Shown: positions 1 through 25,000 of the stretch, piece by piece
Position numbering within the stretch: the first letter of the stretch is position 1
How the letters are laid out: every line of letters starts with the position of its first letter
Source: Glandiceps talaboti
Lineage: Eukaryota > Hemichordata > Enteropneusta > Spengelidae
NCBI RefSeq assembly: GCF_964340395.1
Contig: NC_135567.1
Location: forward strand, 11,174,484 to 11,199,483
Reading direction: 5' to 3'
Length of the DNA: 25,000 bases
Notes under the pieces: model-generated
Told to the model about the DNA's origin: nothing
Databases searched by the model: none
What the model saw: only the letters and a program-made list of their open reading frames with translations
Made by a program: the position numbers and the translations under genes

Positions 1-212
1 CAATCACCTCAGAACAGTGTTTAGAAGAAACATGATCCAGTTGCAGCAAGTTCAGCTTCAATATGCATACTTCCAAATCATCAGTGTGCATAAATACATC
101 AACTACAAAATATCATTCGTTTACACCACTCTCCATCAAACTCCACATCTCCAAAACCTATTTCCATCCCACCACACCCCACCCTGCCCGCTCATCCTAA
201 TCCCCTATGTAG

Positions 213-369
213 GCACATGATGGAGCTGGGACGCAGTAGACCCTGGCCAGACGCCATGGAGGTAATAACTGGACAGCGTAACATCAAGACTGGGTCAATA
301 TTAACATACTTCCAACCTTTGATGGACTGGTTACAAAGTCACAACAAGGATATCATTGTGGGATGGTAA
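213..369 (+). CDS. ACE: Terminal exon of a second, oppositely oriented ACE paralogue (partial gene)
   Basis: After an acceptor ending tatgtag, the plus strand reads MMELGRSRPWPDAMEVITGQ, ILTYFQPLMDWLQSHNKD, VGW and stop TAA (367-369). It aligns with exons 10 and 24 of the minus-strand gene (PWPDAME, YFQPLxxWL, VGW) and starts in the same phase 2. The frame is intact, so it looks like a living exon rather than a relic. The gene would end at GW, without EGF modules or a membrane tail, unless a donor at 366 (GTAACA) is used. The rest of this gene lies left of the window, and nothing ACE-like was seen in 1-212, which is read as intron. Confidence 0.85.
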
Positions 370-451
370 CAACTCAACATTCACATTTAAAGTTTAAAAA
401 TCTCGATATTCATGAAAAAAAACCCATTCAATTTGCACAACAAAAGCCTGA

Positions 452-457
452 AATAAA
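452..457 (+). terminator. Candidate polyadenylation signal of the plus-strand ACE paralogue
   Basis: AATAAA lies about 80 bases after the TAA at 367-369, at a normal distance for a short 3' UTR. It supports reading the exon at 213-369 as the last exon. Only the hexamer is seen. Confidence 0.45.
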
Positions 458-579
458 GAAGCAGGTATTTTATGCTGATTTGAATACCCAACTTCAATTT
501 TTTATTTACTTATATTGTTTTGTAGTAACATTTAATTTAATTTGCATTTTAATTTTGTATTTGAAGTGTAACTATTTTG

Positions 580-647
<68 letters not shown>

Positions 648-688
648 GTATGAATGTATGTATGCATGCATGCATGCATGTATGTATG

Positions 689-719
<31 letters not shown>

Positions 720-1163
720 GTATGTATGTATGTACATACAGTATGTGTGTGTATGTATGTATGTATGTATGTATGTATGTATGTATGTATGTATGTATGT
801 ATACATGACTGTCTGAGTATGTCTGCCTGTGTGTGTGTAGACATGCAAGCGTGGATGGATAGATAGATGAATGGATAGATGGATGGATGGATGGATGCAT
901 GTGCGTGCGTGCGTGCGTGTGTGTGTGTGTGTGTGAATTGTTTTATGGATCTGATTTCATTCATTTTATCCATACATACATACATACATTCATTCATTCA
1001 TTCATTCATTCATTCATTCATTCATTCATGCATTCATTCATTCATGGATTTGTGGATATTTTGTATAATACAATATTTCATACTTATAATTCAGGCATTC
1101 CTGAGCTACAGCGATCAACAGTCACTCAAGAAAATATCACCACCTTTTAATTTGTATAATCTC

Positions 1164-1169
1164 TTTATT
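1164..1169 (-). terminator. Candidate polyadenylation signal of the main ACE gene
   Basis: AATAAA on the minus strand lies about 180 bases after the stop at 1351, with ATTAAA variants nearby (about 1146-1151). It would give a 3' UTR of roughly 200 bases. Only the hexamer is seen; no transcript evidence is available. Confidence 0.45.
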
Positions 1170-1350
1170 TCCCATCTCTCTATCGTATCAACATCACAAA
1201 TATGGTTCCTTCCTCTCTGAAGGGTTTATGTGTGTAACTAATGAGCTATATTTTGAAGGTAATATTAAATCATCACTCGGCGCTGGTTTAATTTTTGGTT
1301 TTTGAGGTACTCCCATCTTACAGTTTTGTTTGTTGAAATTTACTGCATTA

Positions 1351-21808
<20,458 letters not shown>

Positions 21809-21949
21809 CTGTAGATGTAAATACATCAATTATAAATTGAACCAATAGGCCATTCCAAAATTTGCCATTGGTGTCGCTCTACTTCCTGTCTGTGTGTACC
21901 TTGGGGGTATACATAGTATACTATAGGTTAATTGGTTTCCTCAATTTCA

Positions 21950-22208
21950 AACGCATTGCTTTAAACTGGTACTGATAATGAAGACACGTTATATGACATA
22001 GTACACAGAAATTTATGATGAAAACGCATTGCTGTAAACTGGTACTGATAATGAAGACACGTTATATGACATAGTACACAGAAATTGATGATGAAAACGC
22101 ATTGCTGTAAACTGGTACTGATAATGAAAACACATTGTATCACATAGTACACATAAATTGATGATGAAAACGCATTACTGTAAAACAGAACACAAAAACT
22201 GATGATGT
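21950..22208. repeat. 73-bp tandem repeat, about 3.6 copies, upstream of exon 1
   Basis: Three near-identical units with AAACGCATTGCTGTAAACTG and GACATAGTACACAGAAATT, plus a truncated fourth. The array lies between exon 1 and its fossil copy. Confidence 0.95.
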
Positions 22209-22314
22209 GAACTTATGACACACAACTCAAAAGAACTATCTAAAGTCTACAAAACACTGACTTCAGTGCTCTTAGAAATTCGAAAGATGAAAGGATGGAA
22301 TTTTCTGGTGAATC

Positions 22315-22556
22315 TGTCTGTTTGTTTGTTTGTTTGTTTGTTTGTTAGTTTGTCTGACTGTCACTGTCTGTTTGTATGTATGTATGTATGTATGTATGTA
22401 TGTATGTATGTATGTATGTATGTATGTATGTATGTATGTATATGTTTCTGTCTGTCTGTCTGTCTGTCTCTATTCGTGTCTGTTTGTCTGTCTATCTGTC
22501 TGTCTGTCAATCTGTCTTATTGTGTGTGTTTGTTTGTTTGTTTGTTTGTTTGTTTA
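22315..22556. repeat. TTTG, TGTA and CTGT arrays
   Basis: (GTTT)n at about 22318-22349, (TGTA)n at 22373-22441, (CTGT)n at about 22447-22515 and (GTTT)n at about 22527-22556. The array ends next to the fossil exon. Confidence 0.96.
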
Positions 22557-22599
22557 TTTGCTTCTTTACTTCGCTATGCCGTATGCAAAAGGTTAATTC

Positions 22600-22720
22600 T
22601 AAAAATATAATAATTTGTTGTTTCAAGTTGTCATTGTATATCATATTTGAAGGTTGTCCAGTTATACTGAGCGACTTCACCACTCGAAAACTGAAGATTT
22701 TGTGCATTTAGTTATCAACA
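22600..22720 (-). pseudogene. Decayed duplicate of ACE exon 1 (fossil exon)
   Basis: Plus-strand positions 22622-22676 match 21703-21757 inside exon 1 at 46 of 55 bases without gaps, and weaker similarity continues on both sides. On the minus strand it still reads VAQYNWTTFKYDIQ, but the next codon is TGA, where exon 1 has arginine, and the flanks have lost the frame and splice sites. It is a copy of this exon alone or the surviving piece of an older ACE unit. Confidence 0.8.
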
Positions 22721-23074
22721 AGAAGAATCTCTACTTCATATTTCTGTCCTATAATTTCGGTGTTTAAAATACTAAATACCAAATCAATAATTAATTGATT
22801 GATTGATTGATTGATACTGGGAAGTGGAAGGTCATTGTATTCGGGTGACGTAAGATAACTAATGTTTATCATCACTTTATCACGTGATAGTTAGTTCTCC
22901 GTGAGATAGCGACACTAATCCGTCAGATTGCATTAGCTTATAAAACAACATGATTCAAGACTTGTTTGTACTCCAGAATACTTGACCTTTGAGTATACAG
23001 GACCTAATTTCCAACAATTATGTGAAACTTACACAAGACTTCTAAATTTGCGAATTGCGGTATATAGACATGTT

Positions 23075-23243
23075 TTTCTGTCTCTGTCTGTCTGTCTATC
23101 TGTCTGTCTGTCTGTCTGTCTTTCTATCTGCCTAAGAATCTGTCATATGTCTGTCTATCTGTCTGTCTGTCTGTCTGTCTGTTCGTCTGTCTGTGAGCAT
23201 ATCTGTCTGTCTGTATGTCTGTCTGTCTGTCTGTCCGCTTGCC

Positions 23244-23311
<68 letters not shown>

Positions 23312-23440
23312 GATCTGCATATCCCGGTCGATCTGTCTGTCTGTCTGTCTTTTTTTATTTATATGTCAGTTTGTTTGTTTGTCTATTTGACTGTCTCTCT
23401 GCCTTTCTGGCCATCAGTCCGTCTCTCTGTCTAACATTTT
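23075..23440. repeat. (CTGT)n array
   Basis: A long CTGT array with scattered substitutions, purest at about 23245-23312. Open frames across it are periodic artefacts. Confidence 0.97.
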
Positions 23441-24123
23441 TTTATTCGTAACGTCACTATACAAATACTGTTAGTTATTACATAACAGGCAGGTCACACT
23501 GTCGTCTACTGGGGTTGATCGGTGTCCCGATTTTTTCAAACTTTTAGATATAAAGTGTGTGCAGTGGTTCACCTAGGTTGGATACTTAGTCACTGGTAAG
23601 AAATGACGACATTGACAATTATTATCAAGAGACGCGTTAGGTTATTTTGTTGTGCATGTTCTCAAGTTGATATTCCATTGTTATTTTCTCGCATGAAATC
23701 GGATATGCGTAACGACTCATTGTTTTTATTTTGCCATCCTAATTTGGCGGGAAACGGTAACAAATGTATCAAAATGACAAAACGCAAAGTATCAGTTGTT
23801 TGTTTCTTGGGTGTTGCCGCCAACCTGAGGTCAAAGGTCAAAATTCATCCCAAATTTGATGCTATCGCATTGAAATTTCAAGGATAGTCTAACACAATCT
23901 TGTAAGCTATCATCATTTGTGAGCTCAAATTCTATCATAACGACGCTTTTAGGAATTTACGAATATTCCAAAAATACCGACACCGGTGTCTATTTTCGAA
24001 AAATGTTGTTTTTTTATGGACATCCTTGAGTAGAATATAAGCTCATTAAGTGAAATATTAGCTCTCAAGTGAGTGTGTTGCAAACGGAGTAAGTCGGGAT
24101 TCCATTCTAAAATTAGCTCTTAC
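23441..24123. other. Unassigned upstream region
   Basis: A 94-codon plus-strand open frame (23603-23887) has no family resemblance that I recognise and no supporting signal. No ACE-like exon was found on the minus strand here. It is treated as non-coding. Confidence 0.5.
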
Positions 24124-24280
24124 CTTTTCCAAGTCTAGGACAGAGTCAGATTCAAGTATGTATGTGCACAGGACGAACTTTAACTATTATCGACACTGCA
24201 ATGCGAATTTTCATTGATACGTAATTGCGCATGCGTAGAAACATCTTGCCGCCACTGCCATTTTGACGACTTTATTAACA
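24124..24280 (-). promoter_or_regulatory. Possible 5' exon or TATA-less promoter region
   Basis: A consensus-like donor (GAAAAG then GTAAGA, exon base 24124) lies upstream of exon 1. Just before it in gene orientation are an NRF-1-like GCGCATGCG (24227-24235) and a YY1-like AAAATGGC, combined with GGCGGC (about 24245-24267). This mixture is typical of TATA-less animal promoters with a short first exon. The frame leading into the donor ends DSVLDLEK at phase 0, the phase exon 1 needs, but it does not resemble ACE and has no initiator. No other evidence supports transcription here. Confidence 0.2.
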
Positions 24281-24740
24281 AGATAAATAATTTCTGTTTT
24301 GAAACAAATATCGCCAGCTGTACGTGAACGTTTATTTTTTTTTTATTTAGCCTCTAGTTTATTGCTGTTACGGTCTCATATGTGTGTTTCTGTATATATT
24401 TTGATTTTGATTATTTTTCTTACAAGGTTAAAATTTGGATTGATAATGAAAATAAACTTGCCCTCAAAGAATTCCAGCAATGACTCAATGGCAAATGTAT
24501 CGATGTCATCAGAGAACTGTAAATGACTGTTACATGTGTACGACCTGGACTTGGGTATTTTGACTTAGTGTAGATTGTCACGTTATGTATGTCACTTCTC
24601 TGTGTAAATTCCAACTTTTAAAGTCCTTACCTAATGTTTAACGTTGCCAACTGTTACGTCATAACGTCTTATATGATAAATTTATATGTCAACATTAATT
24701 ATCTTTTTTTACTTTTCTCATAATATTCGTGTTTATTCGA
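24281..24740. other. Unassigned AT-rich region
   Basis: No gene, repeat or exon was recognised. A donor-like GTAAGG at about 24625-24630 on the minus strand follows a short stretch with stops in most frames, so no exon is called. Confidence 0.5.
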
Positions 24741-24744
24741 GCTC

Positions 24745-25000
<256 letters not shown>

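Larger units (their letters stand above)
370..1350. repeat. Intergenic region between convergent ACE genes: compound microsatellites
   Basis: It holds (TA)n at 583-640, TGTA/TGCA at 641-805, GATG/GATA at 850-899, GTGC/GT at 900-935 and (CATT)n at about 966-1045. The rest is AT-rich unique sequence with the candidate 3' UTRs. Long open frames across these arrays are periodic artefacts. Confidence 0.95.

Noticed and set aside
17-220. 67-codon plus-strand open frame at the left edge
   Set aside because: It does not resemble the ACE segment expected before the exon at 213 and runs through that exon's acceptor in another frame. It is read as intron.
22507-22707. 66-codon minus-strand open frame over the fossil exon
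   Set aside because: It is in a different frame from the ACE-like peptide and ends in GTTT-repeat residues.
23603-23887. 94-codon plus-strand open frame
   Set aside because: There is no recognisable family, no splice or promoter support, and the length is possible by chance in this much non-coding DNA.

Overview
The window is animal genomic DNA, AT-rich and dense in simple-sequence repeats. It is dominated by one intron-rich gene on the minus strand. Conserved exon sizes and splice phases, introns of 0.2-1.7 kb, GT-AG junctions and many microsatellites point to an invertebrate metazoan. I cannot place it more precisely from sequence alone; a marine deuterostome or a lophotrochozoan would both fit.

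Main gene (minus strand, about 21808 down to 1351): 25 coding exons join in one uninterrupted frame, every phase matches, and they give 1263 visible residues plus a stop. They encode a two-domain angiotensin-converting enzyme (ACE, peptidase family M2). The order is N-terminal ACE domain (exons 1-10, 21808-14547), two EGF-like modules (exons 11-12, 14284-12934), C-terminal ACE domain (exons 13-24, 12733-1760), and a last exon (1442-1351) coding a short hydrophobic tail with almost nothing after it, resembling a GPI-attachment signal. Both ACE domains keep HEMGH and the downstream EAVGD glutamate, so both are predicted to be active zinc dipeptidyl carboxypeptidases facing the outside of the cell. 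The exon(s) for the signal peptide and first ~50 residues of the N domain were not found. They lie beyond 25000 or in the 21.8-25 kb stretch in a form I could not recognise.

Second ACE gene (plus strand, 213-369): an ACE C-terminal exon in the opposite orientation ends in VGW-stop and has a polyadenylation signal about 80 bases later. The window therefore starts in the last exon of another ACE paralogue, tail to tail with the main gene, with about 1 kb of microsatellite-filled DNA between the stop codons.

Fossil exon: about 0.8 kb upstream of exon 1, a decayed copy of that exon (around 22622-22690) carries an in-frame stop. Together with the paralogue at the left edge, it suggests a locus where ACE units have been duplicated repeatedly.

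Introns hold a ~28-copy, 52-bp minisatellite (4531-5990), a two-copy inverted-terminal-repeat element (8614-8865 and 11360-11605) with relatives at 21396-21600, foldback elements (13284-13697 and 13903-14013), several degenerate tandem repeats with periods of about 36, 43, 73, 90 and 110 bp, a 0.7-kb GTGTT array with an internal higher-order duplication, and many di- to tetranucleotide arrays. The long low-complexity open frames in these arrays are not genes.
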